10,672 bases of DNA from an uncultured Bacilli bacterium (lineage in GTDB: Bacteria > Bacillota_I > Bacilli_A > RF39 > UBA660): contig CANRCO010000037.1 of assembly GCA_947629125.1 (NCBI GenBank), positions 1 through 10,672 of the forward strand. The letters run 5' to 3'. The translations under genes and the position numbers were made by a program. The notes beneath the pieces were generated by a model, which saw nothing but the letters and a program-made list of their open reading frames with translations, made no database searches and was not told the DNA's origin. This document shows positions 1-5,821 of this stretch, piece by piece; position 1 is the stretch's first letter; each line of letters starts with the position of its first letter.

Positions 1-935
1 TCATCAACTGTTTTAGTAGCACAAATTAAATTTTTATATTCTTTATTTTTAGGTAGTCCTTTAATATAACTTAAAGCAAATGGTCGTATTTCTAATAAAG
101 CTTGCTTTTCAGATTTTTCTTGTTTTAAAATATTAAAATGTTTTAGAAGCATTGCTAATTTTTCCTTGGACGTCGGTTTATTAATTATAGTTTTATTTTC
201 TAAATAATTAACACATTCACTAATTAGCCAAGGGTTACCAATCAATGCTCGCCCAATCATTATAGCATCACAATTTGTTTGGTCTAACATTTCACTAGCT
301 TTAGTAGCACTCGTTACATCGCCATTACCAATTACAGGAATATTAACAGCATTTTTAACTTGTTTAATAATTTGCCAATCAGCTTTACCACTATAGCCTT
401 GTTTTCTAGTTCGAGCATGAACGGTTATTAATGATGCTCCTGCTTCTTCACAGATTTTAGCAATTTCAATAGCATTAATATGTTCTTCATCCCAGCCACT
501 TCGAATTTTAACACTAACTGCACAATCAACCGCATTAACTACCGCTGTAACTATTTCTTTTACTTTAATGGGATTTTTTAATAAAGCACTACCTGCTTCG
601 TTTTTAATTGCAACTTTCGGTACTGGACAACCCATATTTATATCGATAAGTGCTACATGATATTTTTCAGTGATAATCTTAGCTGCCCTAGCCATACTCT
701 TAGGATTAGAACCAAATAACTGGATACCTACTGGAATATTAAGTTCGTCAATGCCTTTTAACATATCAAAAGTTTTTTTATTTTCTCGCACAATTGCTTC
801 GGCACTAATTAACTCACTAAAAGCTAAAGATGCTCCCATTTGTTCACATATTTTTAAATAAGCGGGATTGGATATTCCCGCCATTGGAGCAACTACTACT
901 TGATTTTTAATCGTAATATTTTTAATTTTCCACAT
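1..935 (-). CDS. dusB: tRNA-dihydrouridine synthase, DusB type (3' end cut by window edge)
   Basis: The enzyme reduces specific uridines in the tRNA D-loop region to dihydrouridine using FMN and NAD(P)H in the cytoplasm. I translated this frame by hand: it starts at ATG 935 and stays open to base 1, giving about 311 residues, so only a short C-terminal tail should be missing (family about 320-330 aa). Visible family motifs are VVVAPMAGIS near residues 13-22, NMGCPVPKV at 100-108 with the presumed catalytic Cys103, KIRSGW at 143-148, HARTR at 173-177, GNGD at 203-206 and MIGRALIGNPW at 226-236, the last ones forming the FMN phosphate-binding side of the TIM barrel. AGGTGA five bases before the ATG supports the start. 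It follows pduL on the same strand after an 88-bp gap filled by tandem repeats, with no clear promoter of its own. The Dus family is certain; DusB rather than another paralogue is likely from the motif wording and Bacillota habit. Confidence 0.93.
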   Translation of the reverse strand, partial: MWKIKNITIKNQVVVAPMAGISNPAYLKICEQMGASLAFSELISAEAIVRENKKTFDMLKGIDELNIPVGIQLFGSNPKSMARAAKIITEKYHVALIDINMGCPVPKVAIKNEAGSALLKNPIKVKEIVTAVVNAVDCAVSVKIRSGWDEEHINAIEIAKICEEAGASLITVHARTRKQGYSGKADWQIIKQVKNAVNIPVIGNGDVTSATKASEMLDQTNCDAIMIGRALIGNPWLISECVNYLENKTIINKPTSKEKLAMLLKHFNILKQEKSEKQALLEIRPFALSYIKGLPKNKEYKNLICATKTVD

Positions 936-947
936 TATTATCACCTA

Positions 948-1016
948 TTGAACATTTAACACAAATTTCATTGAACATTTAGCACAAGTTTTGTTGTGCA
1001 TTTAGCAGAGCATTTT
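948..1016. repeat. Three imperfect 23-bp tandem repeats between dusB and pduL
   Basis: Three head-to-tail units of exactly 23 bp lie at 948-970, 971-993 and 994-1016. Units 1 and 2 share 19 of 23 positions; units 2 and 3 share 16 of 23. The common core on the plus strand is TTGAACATTTAGCACAA. The array fills nearly all of the gap upstream of the dusB ribosome binding site. Because 23 is not a multiple of 3 and no frame is well started, it is not a protein repeat. The role is unknown: an operator array, a transcript-stability element, or a slippage-generated repeat are all possible. Confidence 0.8.
982..999. repeat. Perfect inverted repeat GCACAA-6-TTGTGC inside the tandem array
   Basis: GCACAA at 982-987 and TTGTGC at 994-999 are exact reverse complements with a six-base loop, formed by the end of repeat unit 2 and the start of unit 3. 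On the pduL-dusB transcript (minus) it could fold as a short hairpin, but no U-run follows, so it does not look like an intrinsic terminator. It might be a protein-binding dyad or an RNA processing/stability hairpin. Confidence 0.6.
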
Positions 1017-1037
1017 TAAAGTTTTAAAGTTTTAAAG
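1014..1037. repeat. Three perfect 8-bp tandem copies of TTTTAAAG at the pduL 3' end
   Basis: TTTTAAAG repeats exactly at 1014-1021, 1022-1029 and 1030-1037. The array contains the pduL stop codon (1024-1026) and its last codons, so a slippage change would alter the C-terminus of the protein. It ends where the 23-bp repeats begin. Confidence 0.8.
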
Positions 1038-1587
1038 TTACAGTATCACCATTTTTAAGTAAAAAGGCATTAGCATCATCTCTATCAATATGCATTTCAA
1101 AATAACCATTATCTGTTATTTTAACATAAGCATCCATAATCCCGCTTTTACTATTATCAACAACTACTTTAACAATTTCATCTTCCTCTAAATTTAATTC
1201 TTGGGCTTTTTTGGTACTCATATGAATATGACGGTTAGCAATAATACAAGCATTTTGTAATGTAACTTCTTTTGAGCCATTAACTAAGGTAATTGCCTCA
1301 CTATTAGCTAAATTGCCACTTTTTCTAACTGGTGGATTTAAACCTAAAAGGTAAGCATCACTAGCAGAAATTTCTACTTGATTATAATTTCTAAATGGTC
1401 CTAAAACACGCACATTTTCAATTTGACCTTTAGCACTTTTAATTGTTAAAGTTTGATTAGAAGCAAATTCCCCCGGTTGGTTTAAAGAAGATTTAATTGT
1501 AATTTCTTCCTCAAATAATAAGTCATAAATCTCTTTAGTTAAATGACAATGACGATTACTAACTCCAACACTTAATTTTATATCCAT
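1024..1587 (-). CDS. pduL: PduL-type phosphate acyltransferase (phosphotransacylase)
   Basis: PduL enzymes interconvert acyl-CoA (acetyl- or propanoyl-CoA) and acyl-phosphate, feeding acetate kinase for ATP formation; they replace the unrelated Pta in many organisms. The 187 residues cover the family's usual two-lobed core. Zinc-binding motifs are visible: SNRHCHL with His13 and His15, ANRHIHM with His120 and His122, and FEMHIDRDDANA with His166. There is no N-terminal encapsulation peptide: the protein begins straight into the first beta strand, so it is probably a free cytoplasmic housekeeping enzyme and not a microcompartment component, and no shell-protein genes are seen nearby. The start at 1587 is supported by an upstream AAGGAGA. 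A good promoter lies 24-52 bases upstream. No acetate kinase gene is visible in the window. Substrate preference (acetyl versus propanoyl) cannot be read from sequence. Confidence 0.92.
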   Translation of the reverse strand: MDIKLSVGVSNRHCHLTKEIYDLLFEEEITIKSSLNQPGEFASNQTLTIKSAKGQIENVRVLGPFRNYNQVEISASDAYLLGLNPPVRKSGNLANSEAITLVNGSKEVTLQNACIIANRHIHMSTKKAQELNLEEDEIVKVVVDNSKSGIMDAYVKITDNGYFEMHIDRDDANAFLLKNGDTVTLKL

Positions 1588-1610
1588 AAATTTATTCTCC
1601 TTACCTACTT

Positions 1611-1639
1611 ATATTAACAAATATTAAAAATACTAGCAA
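1611..1639 (-). promoter_or_regulatory. Candidate sigma-A-type promoter for pduL
   Basis: Reading the minus strand, TTGCTA (1639-1634) is followed by a 17-base spacer and TAATAT (1616-1611). Transcription would begin near 1604, giving a leader of roughly 17 nt that still includes the ribosome binding site of pduL. Confidence 0.6.
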
Positions 1640-1642
1640 TAT
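1614..1642 (+). promoter_or_regulatory. Weak candidate promoter for the divergent zinc-ribbon gene
   Basis: TTAACA (1614-1619) is followed after 17 bases by CAATAT (1637-1642). The -35 is good and the -10 is poor. It would overlap the pduL promoter on the opposite strand, so the two could compete for RNA polymerase. No better plus-strand pair was found before base 1691. Confidence 0.3.
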
Positions 1643-1690
1643 CAAGTATAAATTAATTTAAATATTCCATACTAAAATTGGAGGTAAATT

Positions 1691-1897
1691 ATGGCAAAAT
1701 TTGGATGTAGTAAATGTGAAGAAACATCAGTACAAGGTAAAGCTTATATTGATAGTGATACTGGTTTATTTTGTGTAACTTTAGAAGAAAAATATGATAA
1801 ACCAGACAACTTAAATGTTTTAGTACCATTTGTTTGTACAACTTGTGGAACAACTACTTGGAAAACAATTTGTCCAGAAAATGAAAAGAAAAACTAA
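1691..1897 (+). CDS. Small zinc-ribbon protein, unknown function
   Basis: The product has 68 residues and two CxxC knuckles, GCSKC at Cys6/Cys9 and VCTTC at Cys49/Cys52, with further cysteines at 28 and 61. This layout is typical of a four-cysteine zinc ribbon with about 40 residues between knuckles. I do not recognise the family. It occupies the neighbourhood where Bacillota often keep ribosomal protein L33 near secE-nusG, but L33 is about 50 residues with closer knuckles and a different sequence, so it is not L33. No signal peptide or membrane segment is present; it is probably cytoplasmic, possibly nucleic-acid or protein binding (inference). A strong GGAGG six bases before the ATG makes the start clear. 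The gene diverges from pduL and converges on nusG, with a strong terminator beginning inside its stop codon. Presence of RBS, CxxC pairs and terminator makes it a real gene. Confidence 0.85.
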   Translation: MAKFGCSKCEETSVQGKAYIDSDTGLFCVTLEEKYDKPDNLNVLVPFVCTTCGTTTWKTICPENEKKN

Positions 1898-1932
1898 TGA
1901 CTAGGATTTTCATTCCTAGTCATTTTTGTTTT
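1896..1932. terminator. Bidirectional intrinsic terminator between zinc-ribbon gene and nusG
   Basis: An 11-bp perfect stem (AATGACTAGGA at 1896-1906 pairing with 1914-1924) has a 7-base loop. On the plus strand it is followed by TTTTGTTTTC; on the minus strand the tail is AGTTTTTCTTTTC. It therefore can stop transcription from both convergent genes. Confidence 0.9.
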
Positions 1933-1946
1933 CTAAAATTTCTAGT

Positions 1947-2483
1947 TTACATTTTAGATACTTGATATAGTTCAACTTCAACTGAAGTTTCTTGACCAAA
2001 TAAATCAATTAAAACATTTAAACGATTATTTTCTAAATCAATGCTATCTACAGTACCTGACATACCACTAAATGGTCCATCAATAACATTAACTTTGTCG
2101 CCAACTTTTAATTCAGCTTCAATATTAACGCGACTCATACCCATACTTGATAAAATTTTATCAATTTCTTGAGGTAATAATGGTGTTGGTTTAGCACCTT
2201 TACCACTTGAACCAATAAATCCAGTTACACCTGGAGTATTACGTACAATATACCAAGCTTCATCACTCATAATCATTTCCACTAATATATAACCAGGAAA
2301 CATCTTTTTGATTTTTTCTTTAGTATTTCCATCTTTACCAACTTCAATTTCTTTGGTTTCAGGAATTATAACACGAAAAATATGGTCTTGCATACCCATT
2401 GATTCAGTACGCATTTCTAATTTTTCTTTTACTTTACTTTCATGTCCACTATATGTATTTACTACATACCATTCTTTATTCAT
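1947..2483 (-). CDS. nusG: Transcription termination/antitermination factor NusG
   Basis: NusG binds the RNA polymerase clamp and modulates pausing, Rho or ribosome coupling. The 178 residues match the usual length. The N-terminal NGN domain shows EWYVVNTYSGHE (residues 4-15), FPGYILVEM (62-70) and RNTPGVTGFIG (81-91). The C-terminal KOW domain is seen at about 125-178 with KVGDKVNVIDGPFSGMSG and the closing SVEVELYQV. Its ATG overlaps the secE stop by one base (TAATG), which implies translational coupling with secE; an AAGGGG lies about 11 bases upstream inside secE. The usual next genes rplK-rplA are not here: the operon ends at the bidirectional terminator, so nusG transcription is separated from the ribosomal protein genes. 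Confidence 0.98.
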   Translation of the reverse strand: MNKEWYVVNTYSGHESKVKEKLEMRTESMGMQDHIFRVIIPETKEIEVGKDGNTKEKIKKMFPGYILVEMIMSDEAWYIVRNTPGVTGFIGSSGKGAKPTPLLPQEIDKILSSMGMSRVNIEAELKVGDKVNVIDGPFSGMSGTVDSIDLENNRLNVLIDLFGQETSVEVELYQVSKM

Positions 2484-2881
2484 TAGTTAAACAACCCCTT
2501 TATAAATGACATTCCTAAATTTAATAAAGAAAAGAATACAACTACAATGATAATTAAAGCTAATGTTGAAACTGTATATTTTAAAACTTCTTTAACACTT
2601 GGCCATTTAACGTTTTTTAATTCTCTTTTAACACTTTTAAAATAGCTTTCTTTAATAGTGTTATCACTTTTAGAAGGTTTTTTTGTTACTTTTTTTTCTT
2701 CAACTACTTTTTCAACTTTAGGTGTTACTTTTTGACCTTTAGCTACTTTTGTTTCTGTACTTTTTTTACTAGCAACTGTTTTAGTTGTAGTTTTAGCTTT
2801 AGTAGTAGTTTTCTTTTTAGCACTACCGCTGATTTTTCTTGGACTTTTTTTAGTTTTTGAATTACTTTGTTCTTTACTCAT
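2483..2881 (-). CDS. secE: Preprotein translocase subunit SecE with long Lys/Thr-rich N-terminal extension
   Basis: SecE clamps SecY in the protein-export channel. The conserved single-TM core is at residues about 79-132: SYFKSVKRELKNVKWPS carries the amphipathic helix and hinge (Glu87, Trp93, Pro94), followed by a membrane helix at about 101-122 (VSTLALIIIVVVFFSLL). Bacillota SecE is usually about 60 residues, so the first 75 residues here are extra. They are low complexity and basic (Lys, Thr, Ser, Val, few hydrophobics), presumably disordered and cytoplasmic. AAGGAGA lies about 10 bases before the ATG, which supports this start and so makes the extension translated. The gene is coupled to nusG. 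Its upstream gap holds a candidate promoter and inverted repeats that could form an attenuator. Confidence 0.95.
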   Translation of the reverse strand: MSKEQSNSKTKKSPRKISGSAKKKTTTKAKTTTKTVASKKSTETKVAKGQKVTPKVEKVVEEKKVTKKPSKSDNTIKESYFKSVKRELKNVKWPSVKEVLKYTVSTLALIIIVVVFFSLLNLGMSFIKGLFN

Positions 2882-2908
2882 TAAAAGACATCTCCTTAAA
2901 ATTATTTC

Positions 2909-2933
2909 AAATAAAAAACACTCATTCGTGTCT
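2909..2933 (-). terminator. Possible attenuator/terminator hairpin ahead of secE
   Basis: On the minus strand AGACAC (2933-2928) can pair with GTGTTT (2921-2916) with one G-U and a six-base loop, and the descending arm runs into a U-rich tail (TTTTTTATTT). The stem is short, so strength is doubtful. It lies between pepF and the secE ribosome binding site. It could end pepF transcripts or attenuate those started at the candidate secE promoter. Confidence 0.4.
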
Positions 2934-2941
2934 ATAGGTAT

Positions 2942-2970
2942 AATCTATCATAACCTTAGCTAAAAATCAA
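2942..2970 (-). promoter_or_regulatory. Candidate promoter for secE-nusG
   Basis: On the minus strand TTGATT (2970-2965) is followed by a 17-base spacer and TAGATT (2947-2942). The predicted start, near 2935, would place the short hairpin at the very 5' end of the secE message. The -10 is a 4/6 match, so this is moderate evidence. Confidence 0.4.
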
Positions 2971-2987
2971 GTGTTTTTATTTAAAAT

Positions 2988-4730
2988 CTAGTGCAAAATT
3001 TTATCAAGTATTTTTATATCATTTTCTAAAACTTTAAAACCATTACTAATTATATTAGGATTTGTTAAATCAATATTAAGCATTTTTAATAAATCTAACG
3101 AATATAAACTACTTCCTGAAGATAAAAATTTTAGATATTGTTCTTTTGATAAAGTTTTGTCATTTAATAAAGAATTGACAATAACACTAGCAATAATAAG
3201 CCCAGTAGCATATTTATAAGGATAATAACTCCATCTAAATAAGTGTCCTAATCTTGTCCATTCAATATAAGATTCATTATCATAAATAATAGCATTTCCA
3301 TAATATTTTTTAATGAGTTTACTATATTCCGTTGATAATAAATTTGGTGTTAAATCTCCAGTTGATTTTATATTATATAAATTATTTTCAAATTCTGTAT
3401 ACATTGTTTGTTTAAAAACTGATGTAAAATAATTTTCAATTTCTTTGCTTAAATAAAATATTTTTTCATCTTTAGATTGAGCATTTTCATATAAATACTT
3501 ATTTAATAAAATCTCATTAATTATTGAAGCTGTTTCTCCAACAAAGACAGTACTATCTTCATATATAAAAGGTAAATTTTTCTTTGATAAATAATAATTA
3601 ACTATATGACCTAGTTCATGAATCATATTTTTTAAATCGCCATAAGCCCCTCTAAAATTCATAAATGAATAAGTATGCCATGAAAAAGTTATTGATTGAT
3701 GTTTATTTTCATTAGGTATAGCATCAATATGGCCATCAAGTAGTGTATTTACAACTTCCAAATATTCACTTCCTAATGGTTTTAAAGCATTTTTTATTAT
3801 TTCAATAGCATCTTCAAAAGTATATTTTATTTTTAAATTGTTATCTAAAGGTACACTAAAATCATATAAATGCGGAGTATCAATTTTTAATAAATCAGCT
3901 TTAATTTTTAAATAATTTTGAATTAAATTTAAGTTATTATTGACAGCTTTAATAAGAGAATCAATGATTTTAGCATCTATATTTTCTTCAAATAAAACTT
4001 TTTCTAATACCGAATTATATTTTTCAAGTTCAGCATTTTTAGTTCGATAATCAAAAATTAAATTTAAAATTTGTGCAAAATCTTGTTCATGATTTTGAAA
4101 TTTTTGATTAACCGTTAAATAGACTTTTTTTCGTATTTCTCTATCTCTTGAAGCAAGAAATTTAGCTAAATTAGCTGAGGTAATTTCAATTAATTCGCCA
4201 TCTATTTCGATTTTTCCATAATTTATATCTCTAAGCATATTATTATATAAATTTAATTGAGAATTGATTTCATTAATATTCTTTTTTATTTTACTAGTTG
4301 TATTATCATTTTGGATATGTTCTTGCATTCTAAATAAATTATTTAATGCTAGTTTATAAACATTTAATTGCGAATTTTTTTTAATAAAATCATTTACTTT
4401 ATTTTGACCTAAGTTAATCAATTTTAAATCAATAAAATTTAAACCTAAATTGACTTGACTAATAAAGTTTTCCGCATCAGCTTTCAGCTTTATACACTCT
4501 TCATCTTTTATATTTTTATAATACATTAATGAACCATAAACTAAAATATTATTAGCTTGCTTTTTTATTTGCCATTTTTCATTTAACAAAGCAAATAAAG
4601 TATTTTCATCTAATTCTAAATTTTTATATTTTTGAATATTATTAAGTTTATTTTTTACAACGGTAATTTCTTGATAAAAATCTTCGTTGCTTTTAAATAA
4701 TTCATCTAAATTCCATACAAGATTCATCAT
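2988..4730 (-). CDS. pepF: M3 family zinc oligopeptidase (oligoendopeptidase F-like)
   Basis: The product is a cytoplasmic thermolysin-type metallopeptidase that cleaves short peptides, usually 5-20 residues. The 580 residues match the 560-600 typical for PepF-like M3 enzymes. The zinc site is clear: HELGH at residues 371-375 within GDLKNMIHELGHIVNYYLS, followed by FVGETASIINE with Glu399 as the third ligand at the family's usual spacing. The substrate-side motif near TRLGHLFRWSYYPYKYATG (492-510) also fits. The N-terminal half is helical and Lys/Asn/Leu-rich, as expected of the M3 lid domains. Two ATGs occur in a row (4730 and 4727); the AGGTGG upstream suits the second slightly better (7 versus 4 bases). 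It has its own promoter with a dyad. M3 genes are not normally between sigH and secE, so this is a local insertion relative to Bacillus. Exact specificity is unknown. Confidence 0.95.
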   Translation of the reverse strand: MMNLVWNLDELFKSNEDFYQEITVVKNKLNNIQKYKNLELDENTLFALLNEKWQIKKQANNILVYGSLMYYKNIKDEECIKLKADAENFISQVNLGLNFIDLKLINLGQNKVNDFIKKNSQLNVYKLALNNLFRMQEHIQNDNTTSKIKKNINEINSQLNLYNNMLRDINYGKIEIDGELIEITSANLAKFLASRDREIRKKVYLTVNQKFQNHEQDFAQILNLIFDYRTKNAELEKYNSVLEKVLFEENIDAKIIDSLIKAVNNNLNLIQNYLKIKADLLKIDTPHLYDFSVPLDNNLKIKYTFEDAIEIIKNALKPLGSEYLEVVNTLLDGHIDAIPNENKHQSITFSWHTYSFMNFRGAYGDLKNMIHELGHIVNYYLSKKNLPFIYEDSTVFVGETASIINEILLNKYLYENAQSKDEKIFYLSKEIENYFTSVFKQTMYTEFENNLYNIKSTGDLTPNLLSTEYSKLIKKYYGNAIIYDNESYIEWTRLGHLFRWSYYPYKYATGLIIASVIVNSLLNDKTLSKEQYLKFLSSGSSLYSLDLLKMLNIDLTNPNIISNGFKVLENDIKILDKILH

Positions 4731-4751
4731 ACTTCCACCTTTATTTCTTTT

Positions 4752-4780
4752 ATAATATCATCTAGCAACATAAGTTGCAA
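4752..4780 (-). promoter_or_regulatory. Candidate promoter for pepF
   Basis: On the minus strand TTGCAA (4780-4775) is followed by a 17-base spacer and TATTAT (4757-4752), so transcription should start near 4745, just before the AGGTGG ribosome binding site. No terminator-like hairpin with a U-run is visible after the preceding gene, so readthrough from it is also possible. Confidence 0.55.
4765..4778. promoter_or_regulatory. Perfect dyad GCAAC-ATAA-GTTGC within the pepF promoter, possible operator
   Basis: A 5-bp perfect inverted repeat with a 4-base centre overlaps the -35 and spacer of the pepF promoter. A repressor dimer bound here would block polymerase. No U-run follows on either strand, so it is not a terminator. 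The binding protein is unknown. Confidence 0.4.
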
Positions 4781-4798
4781 TCTAAACCAAATTATAAA

Positions 4799-5758
4799 CT
4801 ATCTAAAATATTTGTGTCTTTGTTCTAATGGTATACATTTTTTTAAACTTTTTATTTCATTTTCTAAAATTTCTTCTTTTTCACTTTGATAATATAAATT
4901 AAATTCTGATTTTTCGTACTTTTTTGTTTTTTCATTAAAATTATATTTTGGAACTTTATGTACTACCCAATCCATAAGTAAATAATTATAATATCTTTCA
5001 ATTGGATTTGAACTTGCCGTGGTTATTACTCTTTTTATGTTCAAAAAATCGTATTTTTTATCTTTTTTAATTTCAATTGGTTTATAATCCGTATTAAATC
5101 GTTCTAAAGAATCATAACCTAAATATTGAACGTAAATATCCTTAGCATATGATAATAATTGTTTAATTACCTCTTGACGGCATAAGGATTCTAATGCATA
5201 GTCATCAAAATGATTAAATAGATTTAAATGTTCTTTAATTTTTTCAAGATTTTCAATTATTATTTTTCTTTGAATATTTTCAAAAAAGTTTTTATTATTA
5301 TAAGCATTTTTAAAAAATTTAAGTAAATCATATTTGAATTTATCATAACCTTCTAAATATCTAATTTTACTATAATAATCCCAATATTCATCCAAATTTT
5401 TTAAAAAATAATCATAACTTTTATAATTAAATTCATAATCAACTTTATATCCTCTGATAACATATTCATCAAGTCCTGGGTATTCATTATACTCAATCAA
5501 ATCTGCCATACCTAGTTTAATATATTCTTCTTTTATTTTGCTAATTGAAGTATCTTGAATAATATAACTTACCAAGTTTAAAAAAGTCCATGATACAGGA
5601 TTACTCCACTCATCATGGCCACTGTTACCTAAAAGATTATTAAAATTAATAAGATTACCTTCTGGTGAAAAATACCCAATATATGCCTCTTTATAAAAAT
5701 TTTCAAAGCCATGTGTTTCAAAGCTTTCTATCTTGTTTTGTTCATACTTAAATGTCAT
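4799..5758 (-). CDS. Unrecognised Tyr-rich soluble protein downstream of sigH
   Basis: I do not recognise this 319-residue protein. It has 36 tyrosines (about 11%) and many Phe, Asn, Lys and Asp/Glu residues, no signal peptide or membrane helix, and no Cys pairs (Cys193 and Cys308 only). Possible conserved-looking patches are AYIGYFSPEGNLINFNNLLG (residues 25-44), the adjoining GHDEWSNPVSWTF (47-59), RGYKVDYEFNYKSYDYF (102-118) and ASSNPIERYYNYLLMDWVV (248-266). The second half looks helical. The start is set at ATG 5758 because GGAG lies exactly seven bases upstream; an in-frame ATG 66 bases earlier (5824) would add a 22-residue Tyr/Ile-rich stretch coming from the AT-only spacer and overlap sigH, and has no ribosome binding site. 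It follows sigH by 53 bp and precedes pepF. Whether it works with SigH is unknown; its place between sigH and secE is not seen in Bacillus. Confidence 0.8.
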   Translation of the reverse strand: MTFKYEQNKIESFETHGFENFYKEAYIGYFSPEGNLINFNNLLGNSGHDEWSNPVSWTFLNLVSYIIQDTSISKIKEEYIKLGMADLIEYNEYPGLDEYVIRGYKVDYEFNYKSYDYFLKNLDEYWDYYSKIRYLEGYDKFKYDLLKFFKNAYNNKNFFENIQRKIIIENLEKIKEHLNLFNHFDDYALESLCRQEVIKQLLSYAKDIYVQYLGYDSLERFNTDYKPIEIKKDKKYDFLNIKRVITTASSNPIERYYNYLLMDWVVHKVPKYNFNEKTKKYEKSEFNLYYQSEKEEILENEIKSLKKCIPLEQRHKYFR

Positions 5759-5765
5759 TATGTCA

Positions 5766-5769
5766 CTCC
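5766..5769 (-). promoter_or_regulatory. Ribosome binding site fixing the start at 5758
   Basis: GGAG on the minus strand lies 7 bases before ATG 5758. No equivalent precedes the longer in-frame start at 5824, so the shorter reading is preferred. Confidence 0.7.
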
Positions 5770-5821
5770 AAAATTTATAATAAAAATAATAATATATTAT
5801 AAATAAATATATTATATAATA
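5770..5821. other. 52-nt tract of A/T only between sigH and the next gene
   Basis: Every base from 5770 to 5821 is A or T. The tract spans the last codons and stop of sigH and most of the spacer before the unknown gene. Several TATAAT-like hexamers occur inside it but none can be picked out as a promoter. It could act as an UP-element, a bent or easily melted segment, or a nucleoid-protein site. Confidence 0.6.

Larger units (their letters stand above)
2909..2982. repeat. Long-arm inverted repeat in the pepF-secE gap
   Basis: AAATAAAAAACACT (2909-2922) and AGTGTTTTTATTT (2970-2982) are reverse complements apart from one extra A in the left arm, with 47 bases between them. The left arm also contributes to the short hairpin at 2909-2933, so the two pairings exclude each other. 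The segment between the arms contains the candidate secE promoter. Confidence 0.6.

Noticed and set aside
670..861. 63-aa open frame on the plus strand
   Set aside because: It is antisense to the conserved Dus motifs of dusB and has no ribosome binding site.
947..1003. Short minus-strand frame of about 18 codons within the tandem repeats, with a CxxC-like string
   Set aside because: It has no ribosome binding site, the frame is not preserved by the 23-bp period, and the string follows from the repeat sequence itself.
948..1016. CRISPR-like array
   Set aside because: The units are contiguous with no spacers, only three copies exist, and no cas genes are present.
1691..1897. Ribosomal protein L33 (rpmG), expected near secE-nusG
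   Set aside because: The length (68 aa), knuckle spacing and sequence do not match L33.
2308..2490. 60-aa open frame on the plus strand
   Set aside because: It lies wholly antisense to nusG, reaching only into the nusG/secE junction, and shows no independent gene signals.
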